Assembly: GCA_964445985.1 (NCBI GenBank)
Contig: CAYUMU010000062.1
Coordinates: forward strand, 1 to 43,129
Reading direction: 5' to 3'
DNA from: CAYUMU01 sp964445985
GTDB lineage: Bacteria > Planctomycetota > Planctomycetia > Pirellulales > S012-138
DNA length: 43,129 bases
Within the stretch, counting starts at the first letter, position 1. Each line of letters starts with the position of its first letter. The notes under the pieces are model-generated. The model had not been told where the DNA came from and did not search any database. It was given only the letters and a program-made list of their open reading frames with translations. The position numbers and the translations under genes were made by a program. Below are positions 25,613-33,263 of the stretch, in pieces.

Positions 25613-27873
25613 GCCTGACGACTTCCCAAGTACCAGGAAAGAAACGTGTCGACAAATAACAATGCCAGCGCGGCCAACAGCAGCCAGCCATAAATATAGC
25701 GCGGGGCCGACACCAGCGTTGCCGAAGCCGCCCGCGACTCGGGCTGCCAGGTGCCGCGAACCGGGAGCGGAATGCCCGCAAAATGCGAGGTGAGTAGTTC
25801 TTGCGGCTCGAAGCGGGCCAGGTCGCTCTCGCGCGTCTCGAGGTTCACCGCAAACCACTGCGGCTCGGGCTCACCGGGCACGCTGGCCGAATACAAACCG
25901 GCTTGGACCGCGGGGCCGTAACTCCATTGCGCCCCGTCTCCCTGCCGATGGATGGTGGCCCAAGCGGCATCGCCGCCAGGCGTGGCGATATTCACCCGTT
26001 GAGAAACCGCCTGTCGCGGCGCCGAGCCGGTCAACATCTGGCCCACTTCCAAATTGCGATGTTCGAACTGGCCCAGCATGGCGGTCTTGAGCAGTTCGCG
26101 CACCAGCGGCACAAAGTTCTGCAAAGCCGGCAGCAGGTTCCAAGGCTGGCTGGCGGCAACTTCGGCCGGCGTGGCCACCACGATCGTCACCCCAGCGCCG
26201 AAATCTTCGGACACGATCAGCGGAGCGCCGTTCGTGAGCGATAGCGCCGTTTGCGCGGCCGAAGGCTCGGCCAATTCCAGCCCCCAGTAGCGGTAGATAG
26301 GCGTGCGCAAAAACCCCACCTGCTCGTTGTCGCGAAACACACTCAACACCGGGTGCCGGTAGCCGTGCGGGTCGAGCACGACCGGTTGCCGCGTGGGATC
26401 GAAAGCCTGTTCGCTGGTGAGCTTGCCGGGAAAGATGCGAGGGTTTTGTTCGTCGCCGCCCGCCAATCGCTGGTTGTAGTTTTCAGCGTCGACACGATCG
26501 CCCAAGAAGAACACCAGCCCTCCGCCGCCCAGCACGTAGTCGTGCATCACGCGGCTTTCTGCCCGACTGAAGCGGGGTACATTGCTGAGGAAAATAGCGT
26601 CGTACCTCCGTAGATCGCGATCGGTGAGTGCCGCCGGCGAGCCGACTTCGACTTCGATCGCTTCGCCCGCGGCGATCCGGTTGCCGGCGCCGCCGCCCGA
26701 CTCCAGCGCCGCTTTCAAATAATCGGCGCCGGAACTGAACGGCGCCGCGCTCGGCCGGCCATCGATGGCCAGCACGCGCACTTCGCGCTTGACGGGAACC
26801 ACCAGGAACCGGCGATTATCGAGGTTCAGCAAATCATCGCCCGAGCGGGCTTCCAGCGTGTGCAAGCCGGGCGATTCAAAACGATACCGCAGCGGCACGC
26901 TGGCCTGTTCGCCCGCTTCCAGGTCGAGCGTACTTTCGGCCACGCCCCGGCCAGCGACCAGCCACTGCACGCGGCGGCCGACCACGGGCTGCCGGCCGAC
27001 ATTCTGAAAGCTGGCTTCGAACTGCGTGTCTTCGCCCACCGTGGCGTAACTGCCCGACATTCGCAGGCCGGTCGCCACCACGTTCTCGCGACCCGCGTCG
27101 CCCACATCGACCACGACCAGCGAACCCAGGCGGGCCAGGCTCAGCAATTGCGCGCGGAACTCGGCCTCGGCCTGTTCGGTGGGAAAGGAAACATCCCAAC
27201 TGGTGCGGCCCAAATCGGTGATGAACACCGCCTCGCTCGATTCCAATTCGGGATGCTCTCGCCGAACCGTGGCAAACAGATCCTGCACCCGTTGCAGCGT
27301 GGCAGGTAAGTTGCCGCCGCCGTGCGTGAGCCGGAGTTTCTCGATCTCGGCAATCACGTTGGCCGGATCGAACACCGGGTTGCCAATCACCACCCGCGGC
27401 GGATCGGCCAGCAGCACCAGGGCGAAACCATCTCCCTGAGGGCTTTGCTCCACGATCGAAATGGCCATTTGCTTGGCGCGCTGAAAACGGTCGGTATCGC
27501 CATCAGTCGCGGCCATCGAGTACGAAGCATCGACAATCAACACCTTAAAGGCCCTCGCCGTGGACGAGCGGGCCGTGCCCAGCCCTTCAAAAAACGGTTT
27601 GGCCACGGCCAGCGCCACCAACACCACCAGCAGGGTGCGAACCAGCAAGAGCAGCCAGTTTTCCACCTGGATGCGCCGCGACTTCTTCTCGATGGCGGCC
27701 AGCAAATATTCCATGGCCGCCCAGACCACCACTTTGCGTTCACGCCGATTCCACAAATGGATCAGAATGGGAGCGCTGGCCGCGGCCAAGAACCACAACA
27801 TGCCCGACGTGCCAAAGTCGAAACCCAGCAGCGGGGCGAAGAAACGCGGGGATAAATGGATGGCGTCGAGCAA
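25609..27873 (-). CDS. BatA-type membrane protein with VWA domain
   Basis: A 754-residue protein. The BatA N-terminal signature (LWFLAAASAPILIHLWNRRE) is followed by a second helix (LLLLVRTLLVVLVALAVAKPF). A VWA domain with VDASYSMAATDGD at its metal site comes next, then large periplasmic beta domains and an amidotransferase-like fold (YDAIFLSNVPRF, GGGLVFFLGD). A C-terminal membrane helix (WLLLAALALLFVDTFLSWYL) ends the protein. The first codon is uncertain: TTG at 27873 or ATG at 27801, neither with a clear Shine-Dalgarno. In related loci moxR and DUF58 genes lie upstream; here they are absent, and the neighbour is scpA. It is the first gene of the group and overlaps the next by 4 bp. Confidence 0.82.
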   Translation of the reverse strand: MLDAIHLSPRFFAPLLGFDFGTSGMLWFLAAASAPILIHLWNRRERKVVVWAAMEYLLAAIEKKSRRIQVENWLLLLVRTLLVVLVALAVAKPFFEGLGTARSSTARAFKVLIVDASYSMAATDGDTDRFQRAKQMAISIVEQSPQGDGFALVLLADPPRVVIGNPVFDPANVIAEIEKLRLTHGGGNLPATLQRVQDLFATVRREHPELESSEAVFITDLGRTSWDVSFPTEQAEAEFRAQLLSLARLGSLVVVDVGDAGRENVVATGLRMSGSYATVGEDTQFEASFQNVGRQPVVGRRVQWLVAGRGVAESTLDLEAGEQASVPLRYRFESPGLHTLEARSGDDLLNLDNRRFLVVPVKREVRVLAIDGRPSAAPFSSGADYLKAALESGGGAGNRIAAGEAIEVEVGSPAALTDRDLRRYDAIFLSNVPRFSRAESRVMHDYVLGGGGLVFFLGDRVDAENYNQRLAGGDEQNPRIFPGKLTSEQAFDPTRQPVVLDPHGYRHPVLSVFRDNEQVGFLRTPIYRYWGLELAEPSAAQTALSLTNGAPLIVSEDFGAGVTIVVATPAEVAASQPWNLLPALQNFVPLVRELLKTAMLGQFEHRNLEVGQMLTGSAPRQAVSQRVNIATPGGDAAWATIHRQGDGAQWSYGPAVQAGLYSASVPGEPEPQWFAVNLETRESDLARFEPQELLTSHFAGIPLPVRGTWQPESRAASATLVSAPRYIYGWLLLAALALLFVDTFLSWYLGSRQA

Positions 27874-28158
27874 AATGAGGGGGCTATCTGCAATGGAAGG
27901 ATGGCGAACGGATCACTTGCAGCAACGAGACGCAACCCGACAGAACCTCCCCATTATCAACGGCTGGGGCGAGCGATGCTAGGAGGTGGTTTGGCCGGTC
28001 GGGCACGGCGAGCCTTTTCGTGGCTTGGGCGTCCCCGCCCAAGCATGGGCGTCGCGGTGCTGGGGGCACTGCGCGTTGCGCTGCCGCGTTCGTTGACGAA
28101 TGATGGCGCGGATTCGCTACAATTGCCCGCTCATCAGGCCGCGGTCGGCGACCGCTGT

Positions 28159-28962
28159 TTACGTCTCTTCTTCTTCGCTCTTTTTGGCGTACTCGTAATT
28201 GTCTACCTGCGACAGGTCGAGCGTGCCGGTGCGGAGGGGGTCGGGCGTGAGCCAGATTTCGCCGAACAGTTGATCCTGCTCGGCGCGCAGGCCGTAATGG
28301 CGAATGAGCTCCATCATGGCCAGGAACAGACTGACCAGCGTGGACTTGTGCATGCCGGCCTGAAACAGTTCGCTGAAGGCCACGCGTTTTTCGCGAACCG
28401 ACCGCTCGTGCAGGTTTTGCATGTACACGTGGATTGGCGTGTCGTCGTACACGATGCTGGCCGGTTGGGCCGCCTGATTGTCGCGCAGCAGCCGGGCCAG
28501 CGCGCTGACCAGGTCCCACACTTCGAGCTCGTGGATTGGCTCCTCGGCCAGGTCGCGTTGCCGCCGGGGCAGGTCGGTCGAAAGACGCGGAAAGCGTTCC
28601 TGCCAGGTGCGGCCCTGGTCTTCGAGCAGGCTGGCCGCGTCTTTGAACTTCTTGTACTCCAGCAGCCGCCGCACGAGGTCGCGCCGCGGGTCTTCGGCAA
28701 TGGCGGCCTCGCCTTCGGCCTCCTCTTCCTCGGCCCGGGGCAGCACCGCCCGCGATTTCATCTCGGCCAAAATGCTGGCGACTTCCAGAAAATCGGCGAC
28801 CGCGTTGATGTCGATTTCGGCCAGCACTTCCACATAAGCCAAGAACTGCGCGGCAATCGGCGCCACCGGCAAGTTCTCCACCTCCACCTCATTCCGGCGA
28901 ACCAGATAGAGAAGCAGGTCGAGCGGACCGCGGTAGATGCCGAGTTCGACGAGGAAGGCCAT
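28159..28962 (-). CDS. scpA: Segregation and condensation protein A
   Basis: A 267-residue kleisin that, with ScpB and Smc, forms the bacterial condensin that organises and separates chromosomes. The N-terminal Smc-binding part has IYRGPLDLLLYLVRRNEVEV and LEVASILAEMKSRAVLP, both hallmarks. A variable acidic middle (EEEEAEGEAA) follows. The C-terminal winged helix has AFSELFQAGMHKSTLVSLFLAMMELIR split over two helices. The ATG at 28962 fits the family start. No strong ribosome site precedes it; a frame extending upstream reads through the repeat tract and is not real. ScpB is not adjacent in the window. Confidence 0.92.
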   Translation of the reverse strand: MAFLVELGIYRGPLDLLLYLVRRNEVEVENLPVAPIAAQFLAYVEVLAEIDINAVADFLEVASILAEMKSRAVLPRAEEEEAEGEAAIAEDPRRDLVRRLLEYKKFKDAASLLEDQGRTWQERFPRLSTDLPRRQRDLAEEPIHELEVWDLVSALARLLRDNQAAQPASIVYDDTPIHVYMQNLHERSVREKRVAFSELFQAGMHKSTLVSLFLAMMELIRHYGLRAEQDQLFGEIWLTPDPLRTGTLDLSQVDNYEYAKKSEEEET

Positions 28963-28969
28963 GGGGGTG

Positions 28970-29074
28970 GTTAGTTGCTGGTGGCTGGTGACTGGAGAGA
29001 TGGGTGGCTGGGGTCTGGTTGTCGCTCGCAGGCAATGCGTTCTTGAGAGAGGCTGCCGACAACCAGCCCCCAGA
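28970..29074 (+). repeat. Intergenic repeat, copy A (inverted relative to copy B at 31332-31511)
   Basis: It contains GTGGCTGGTGACTGG, then GGGTGGCTGGGGTCTGG, then a 48-bp unit opening with GGTTGTCG (29017-29024) and closing with CGACAACC (29057-29064), then AGCCCCCAG. The reverse complement of 31332-31500 has the same words in the same order with scattered changes (for example GCTGCCGACAACC then a CCCCCAG end). The two lie on either side of the precursor/ligase pair in opposite orientation. Confidence 0.65.
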
Positions 29075-29232
29075 GGAACATGGCCAAGCCGGTCTTTTAG
29101 TTCAGCAGGTTTCGTCGTCACTGGGGGGAACGCTGTTTTTATGCTGAGTCGTTGTCTGAAGCCAAGCAAACAGCCCGATCCCAGCCACCATTTACCAGCG
29201 ACTAGCCGCCAGCTACCAGCCACCTGCCCCAC

Positions 29233-30228
29233 TCACTTGCCTTCTTCTCCCAGCGCCAGGGTCGTTGGTTGGGGTTGGGGCAATCCGCCTTCTTCGCCCA
29301 TTCGTCGCGTGGAAGGAGGAGGGCCGCCTTCCTCACCCAGGGCCTTGGTCGAGGCGCCTTCTTCGCCGAGCGCTCGTGTGGTCGGCCCGCCTTCTTCGCC
29401 CACGGCTAACGTGGTTGGCCCACCTTCTTCACCTAAAGCTTGCGTGGTAGGTCCGCCCTCTTCGCCCAGGGCTTGCGTCGTCACGCCGCCTTCGGCCGCC
29501 GGGCGCGTGGCCGGCTCGGCCATCCACTGCAGGCCGATCACCTGGGCGTGCCCGCGGAGTTTTTCGAGCACCTCGGCCGGCGGCTCGCCGCTGCCAACTT
29601 CGAGCACCAGATAGGCTGGCGTGGGGCCTTTCACGAAGGAAACGTCTTTGACCTGCTTGAACTGGCTTTGCCAGGCCTTGAGCAGGGCTTCGGCCGATTG
29701 ATACGTGCCCTCCGCCGGCTTGGTCTTCCAATCGCCAGGCAGCACGCGAATGAGGATTTTGCTCTCCCCCTTTCGCGCCGCGGAAAGAGGGCCGGGGATG
29801 TCTACGGCCGTCAGCGCATAAACCTTGGCGACCTCACTTTGCTGTCGCAACTTCTCGGCTTCATCGGCCGTAAGCCAGGCCAGAAAACCGCCTGTGCCGC
29901 GTACCTGCTGTTGACCTTGCACGGCCGCACTAAAGAAGTCGCCATGCACGCCCAGCTCTTTACGCCGCGATGCGGAAAACTGGCGATAGTCCTTGGGCAT
30001 CACCAGGTAACGCCCAGGCGTGTTGCCTGGCTTGCCTTCCACCTGGGGAGCGTCCACGGCTTCATCGTCCGCAAGCAGGCTCCCTTCCCAAGGCAACGCC
30101 GCCACGGAGATTCCCGCGATCATTCCCTGCATGGCCGCCCTCCGCGACGGGCGAGGAGTAGAATGATTGTCACCCGGACTTTCGGGCGGGGCCAACGGAA
30201 CGGAAATGCCAGCAAAGGGGTGACGCAT
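29233..30228 (-). CDS. Predicted graspetide precursor: exported protein with seven C-terminal TTxALGEEG cores
   Basis: A 331-residue protein. Residues 28-47 (SRRAAMQGMIAGISVAALPW) resemble a twin-arginine signal. Residues about 72-143 have the beta-alpha-beta look of the protease propeptide/I9 inhibitor family (GRYLVMPKDY, GFLAWLTADEAEKLRQQSEV). A second similar unit spans about 156-236. The tail (about 250-330) holds seven units starting at residues 250, 261, 272, 283, 293, 306 and 322: TTQALGEE twice, TTLAVGEE, TTRALGEE, STKALGEE, STRRMGEE and TTLALGEE. TTxxxxEE is the core of plesiocin-class graspetides, where an ATP-grasp enzyme joins Thr to Glu by ester bonds. AGGAGGT is five bases before the ATG. 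Known precursors are about 100 residues, so this fusion is odd. The fold calls are mine by eye. Confidence 0.75.
   Translation of the reverse strand: MRHPFAGISVPLAPPESPGDNHSTPRPSRRAAMQGMIAGISVAALPWEGSLLADDEAVDAPQVEGKPGNTPGRYLVMPKDYRQFSASRRKELGVHGDFFSAAVQGQQQVRGTGGFLAWLTADEAEKLRQQSEVAKVYALTAVDIPGPLSAARKGESKILIRVLPGDWKTKPAEGTYQSAEALLKAWQSQFKQVKDVSFVKGPTPAYLVLEVGSGEPPAEVLEKLRGHAQVIGLQWMAEPATRPAAEGGVTTQALGEEGGPTTQALGEEGGPTTLAVGEEGGPTTRALGEEGASTKALGEEGGPPPSTRRMGEEGGLPQPQPTTLALGEEGK
29236..29481 (-). repeat. Core-peptide repeat region of the graspetide precursor
   Basis: Seven in-frame degenerate units; the first four have an 11-codon period (TTxALGEEGGP) and the last three are spaced 10, 13 and 16 codons. 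GEEG is invariant in all seven, and the first two positions are TT or ST. Silent differences between the units indicate that the repeat is old and kept by selection on the protein rather than freshly duplicated. Confidence 0.8.
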
Positions 30229-30375
30229 ATCCCACCTCCTGATGTATGCGAACAGCGACAGGAACCGCTTGCAAAGCCCCCTGCCGCAAAAGGGCCTGCG
30301 AAGGGAAGGACGGGAGTCCTCTCGTCGCCAAGCCTCAAGTGATTTTATTCCATAACCTTATGGCGAGGAAACCGC
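30229..30375. promoter_or_regulatory. Divergent promoter region of the graspetide precursor and ligase
   Basis: 147 bp separate the two start codons. Both sides carry good ribosome sites (AGGAGGT for the precursor, GAGGA for the ligase). Promoters for both must lie here; CTTGCAAAG and GATTTTATTCCATAACC are the AT-richer parts, but I cannot fix boxes. The arrangement would allow joint control. Confidence 0.45.
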
Positions 30376-31281
30376 ATGGCGGTTCTGATCCTGAGCGATG
30401 CCCAAGATGAGCACGCGCAACATATGCTCGCCCATCTTGAGACGCAAGGCGAGGTCGTTGAGTTCCTGGATAGCCGCGAATTCCCCCACAACGTGCAAAT
30501 CACCTGGTCGCCCGACGCCCAGCAGGGGACACTTGGTTTCGCCGACGGACGCCGCGTGCCATTCGCCAGCATCCATGCCGTGTACTGGAGAGCCTTTGGC
30601 GGAGTGTCCCCCCCGCCGCTCCCCGACCCCGAACAGGCCCTCATCGCCGCCAACGATTCCCGCAGCCTGTTCGAGTCGCTGTTCCACGTGCTCGATGCGC
30701 GGTGGGTCAACGGTTGGAGCGGTTTCCATTTGCACCAGGTAAAGCCCGCGGCCCTGGCCCGAATTGCCCGCTTGGGCGTGGCCGTGCCAGCCACCGTGGT
30801 CACCAACGAGGCGGCGGCCGTGCTGGCCTTTGCCGAAGCGCACCCGCGCTGCATTTTCAAGCCAGTGCAGGGCGGGGCTTTTACCGAACGATTGGAGCCG
30901 CACCACCTCACCGAACCCCACCTGGCCAACCTGGTCTACGCTCCCGTCACCATCCAAGAAGAGATCGAAGGGACCGACATTCGGGTGTTCGTGGCCGGCG
31001 AGGAGATTCACGCCTGCGAAATTCACGCGGCCACGCTCGACTTCCGCGACGACCCCAGCGCGCCGATGAACCCGGTGGAACTGCCCGCCGGCGTGAAAGC
31101 CATGTGCCGGCGGATCGCCGAGGCGCTGCACCTGGTGTGGACCGGCATCGACCTGCGCCGCACGCCCGACGGCCGCTACGTATGCTTCGAAGCCAACCCC
31201 AGCCCCATGTTTTTAGGCTTCGCCCAACGAACCGGCCTGCCGCTCACGGAAGCCCTGACCAGCCTACTGCGCAGCCCTTGA
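30376..31281 (+). CDS. ATP-grasp ligase, predicted graspetide macrocyclase
   Basis: A 301-residue ATP-grasp protein of the MvdC/MvdD/PsnB size class. It has an N-terminal pre-ATP-grasp domain (1-120), ATP-binding Lys162 in CIFKPVQGG, the hinge segment TIQEEIEGTDIRVFV with Glu195/196, Asp201 and Arg203, and the metal-binding FEANPSPMF with Glu272 and Asn274. The family activates Glu/Asp side chains as acyl phosphates and couples them to Thr/Ser (esters) or Lys (amides). No transporter or protease gene is adjacent. GAGGA lies six bases before the ATG. A RimK-like role is possible in general, but a neighbour with TTxxxxEE repeats makes ester cross-linking of that protein the best reading. It is cytoplasmic. 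Confidence 0.82.
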   Translation: MAVLILSDAQDEHAQHMLAHLETQGEVVEFLDSREFPHNVQITWSPDAQQGTLGFADGRRVPFASIHAVYWRAFGGVSPPPLPDPEQALIAANDSRSLFESLFHVLDARWVNGWSGFHLHQVKPAALARIARLGVAVPATVVTNEAAAVLAFAEAHPRCIFKPVQGGAFTERLEPHHLTEPHLANLVYAPVTIQEEIEGTDIRVFVAGEEIHACEIHAATLDFRDDPSAPMNPVELPAGVKAMCRRIAEALHLVWTGIDLRRTPDGRYVCFEANPSPMFLGFAQRTGLPLTEALTSLLRSP

Positions 31282-31331
31282 AGGGTTCGCGAAGCCGCCC
31301 CAAGTTGCTCTAATACCAAGGACCAGCCAGA

Positions 31332-31511
31332 ACCATCTGGGGGCCGGTTGTCGGCAGCGACTCTTGAAACCCCATGGCCCGCCAGCGACAACCAGACCCC
31401 AGCCAGCCACCCCTTTCCCAGCCACCAGCCACCAGCTACCAGCCACCAGTCACCAGCCACCAGTCACCAGCCACTACCCGCCAGCCACTACCCGCCAGCC
31501 CCCATTCCCTA
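31332..31511 (-). repeat. Intergenic repeat, copy B, with long CCAGCCAC tract
   Basis: It contains GGTTGTCG (31346-31353) and CGACAACC (31386-31393) as in copy A, read in the opposite direction. About 100 bp of CCAGCCAC/CCAGTCAC words (31411-31511) follow, ending in CCCCCATTCCCTAGCCCCCAG. It fills the spacer between the ligase gene and the zinc-ribbon gene. Confidence 0.65.
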
Positions 31512-31529
31512 GCCCCCAGCCCCTCCACC

Positions 31530-32045
31530 ATGTTCCCCATCCGCTTAAGCTGTTCCCGCTGCGGCTGGGGTGAACTGTGCGACATGGCCACGGCCGTGCG
31601 GCACTTGGGCCAATCTGGCATGTTGCGGCGGAGCAGCGGCACGTCGCCGGCCGAGGTCGCCGAATTACTGACGGCGGCGTTATCGCGGCTGAAATGCCCG
31701 GACTGCCAGCACGTCGGCTTGGCAGCGTCCTCGGGGCCCGAGGGTGGAACGGCCCGCGTTGGTCCTGGCGGAGGCGTTTTGCCTTGGGAAGGCGACGGCT
31801 GGCCGGAGGCTCGGCTGTGCGATGAGTGCGAGGCGCCGATCCATCCCGAGCGGTTGGAGGTTTTCCCCGACACGCGGCTCTGCACCGCCTGCCAGCGACG
31901 AGACGAAACCGGCGCGCCGAATCTGGCGGAAGACGTCTACTGCCCTCGCTGCGGCTCGCCGATGTTGGTGAAGCCATCCTCGGGTCATGGCGTGACGCGA
32001 TATGTTTGGGTATGTTCGCAGTACCCGGCGTGTCGCGGTCGCTAG
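31530..32045 (+). CDS. Zinc-ribbon protein with DksA/TraR-like and topoisomerase-like fingers
   Basis: A 171-residue protein with three Cys-rich parts. The N-terminal CSRCGWGELC may be a half-finger. The middle LCDECEAPIHPERLEVFPDTRLCTACQ is arranged as in the DksA/TraR C4 finger (quoted in pieces: LCDECEAPIHPERL, then LCTACQ). The C-terminal YCPRCGSPMLVK...WVCSQYPAC resembles the type IA topoisomerase C-terminal zinc ribbon. I infer nucleic-acid or RNA-polymerase contact, with no closer call. The start at 31530 is the first ATG after the repeat tract and opens with MFPIRLSCSRCG. There is no clear ribosome site because the upstream sequence is CCCAGCCCCTCCACC. Confidence 0.75.
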   Translation: MFPIRLSCSRCGWGELCDMATAVRHLGQSGMLRRSSGTSPAEVAELLTAALSRLKCPDCQHVGLAASSGPEGGTARVGPGGGVLPWEGDGWPEARLCDECEAPIHPERLEVFPDTRLCTACQRRDETGAPNLAEDVYCPRCGSPMLVKPSSGHGVTRYVWVCSQYPACRGR

Positions 32046-32109
32046 GCGTGAATCGGCGTGTGCGAGCCGTCCGGGTTTCCTTCCTTAATTTTATGCGGCG
32101 CGAATTGGC

Positions 32110-32283
32110 ATGGATAAGAAAGCCCAAAAGAGGATCGACGTTCTCCAACAGAAGCTGCAAAAACTGCGGCAACAACTCTCCGGGGCCAAGAAGCAAATGG
32201 ACGACCCGGCCGATGTGACGCGGCTGGAGAAGGAGATCGCCGACGCCGAAGCCGAGGTGGCCCGGCTCAAGGCTTCGAAATAA
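32110..32283 (+). CDS. 57-residue coiled-coil protein
   Basis: MDKKAQKRIDVLQQKLQKL opens a short, highly charged helical protein. Its two heptad stretches, one rich in Gln/Leu and one rich in Glu/Ala, are joined by DDPADVT. It ends EVARLKASK. It lies 64 bp after the zinc-ribbon gene and 93 bp before mutM. The regular coiled-coil spacing and acidic/basic patterning make it a likely real gene despite its size and weak ribosome site. Small proteins of this type occur beside mutM in planctomycetes as far as I recall. Function unknown. Confidence 0.65.
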   Translation: MDKKAQKRIDVLQQKLQKLRQQLSGAKKQMDDPADVTRLEKEIADAEAEVARLKASK

Positions 32284-32376
32284 TTGCGTACGGTAAAGTA
32301 GAGCAGGGCGGTCTGGCTCGACCGGTTCCGCCTTTGCCCAGCCACCCGCTCTCCCTGTCTCGCCGCGCCAAGATTC

Positions 32377-33258
32377 ATGCCAGAGCTGCCCGAAGTCGAA
32401 ACCATGCGCCGCGGCATTCTGCCGATCATCGGCAGCACGGTCTCGGCGGTGGTGCGGCCTCGCTGCCGTTTGAAGCCGATCACCCTGGCCCCCGGTCTGG
32501 CCGCCTTTCGCCGCCGCGCGGTCGGACGCCGCATTGAACAGGTAGGCCGGCTTGGCAAACGGGTGCTCGTGCATTTGGAAGGCGCGCAAGTCATTGTGCT
32601 GGAGCCGCGGATGACCGGCCTGGTGCTGCTGGCCGACCCGCCCAACCTGGAACACCTGCGACTGCGGATCGAACTGAAGCCGCCGACGCCTGCCAAAGGT
32701 TCAAACGCCGCGGCCGACGCTACGGAAGCCGCGGCCCTGATGTATTGGGACCGGCGGGGCCTGGGTTCGGTGCGGCTCTATTCGACCACCGAGTTGGCCG
32801 AGCGCTACCCCGATACGGTGCTCGGCCCCGATGCCTTGGCCATCACGCCCGAAATTCTTCGCCAGCGATTGGGCAGTAGCCGCCGGCCGATCAAGGTGGC
32901 CTTGCTCGATCAGAAAGCCGTGGCCGGGGTGGGCAATTTGTACGCCTCGGAGCTACTGTTCCTGGCCAGGCTGCATCCCGAGCAGCCCTGCCACACACTC
33001 CGCAAGAGCGATTGGAACCGGCTTCACGCGGCCATGCAAAGCGTGCTTAACGAGGCCATCCGTTATGAAGGCTCCACCCTGGGCGACGGCACCTATCGCA
33101 ACGCCCTGAACAAAGAAGGCGGGTATCAGAACCATCACCGCGTGTACGCCAGGGCAGGGCTGGCCTGTTTTGTGTGCGGCGATGATTCGATTGTGCGCAC
33201 CGTTCAGGCCCAAAGGGCCACGTTCCATTGCACCCGCTGTCAACGCAGACGAAACTAA
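32377..33258 (+). CDS. mutM: Formamidopyrimidine-DNA glycosylase
   Basis: A 293-residue base-excision enzyme that removes 8-oxoguanine and formamidopyrimidines and nicks the strand. The N-terminus MPELPEVETMRRGI supplies the catalytic Pro2 and Glu3, which fixes the start at 32377. The beta-turn Lys lies in RLGKRVLVHL. The helix-two-turn-helix has VAGVGNLYASELLF, and the C-terminal zinc finger has CFVCG and HCTRCQ. A 20-residue insert rich in Ala (KGSNAAADATEAAA, about 109-122) is longer than in E. coli MutM. A long perfect hairpin follows the stop at once. Confidence 0.95.
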   Translation: MPELPEVETMRRGILPIIGSTVSAVVRPRCRLKPITLAPGLAAFRRRAVGRRIEQVGRLGKRVLVHLEGAQVIVLEPRMTGLVLLADPPNLEHLRLRIELKPPTPAKGSNAAADATEAAALMYWDRRGLGSVRLYSTTELAERYPDTVLGPDALAITPEILRQRLGSSRRPIKVALLDQKAVAGVGNLYASELLFLARLHPEQPCHTLRKSDWNRLHAAMQSVLNEAIRYEGSTLGDGTYRNALNKEGGYQNHHRVYARAGLACFVCGDDSIVRTVQAQRATFHCTRCQRRRN

Positions 33259-33263
33259 ATAAA

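Noticed and set aside
28023..28042. CTTGGGCG/CGCCCAAG hairpin as terminator of scpA
   Set aside because: It lies 117-136 bp beyond the stop and has no T-run on the minus strand; not enough to call.
29440..30342. 300-codon plus-strand frame opposite the graspetide precursor
   Set aside because: Lacks a ribosome site and domain; the minus-strand frame has a strong Shine-Dalgarno, signal, and organised repeats.
31411..31511. CCAGCCAC tract as a CRISPR array
   Set aside because: Units are 7-8 bases, contiguous and degenerate, with no spacers and no cas genes.
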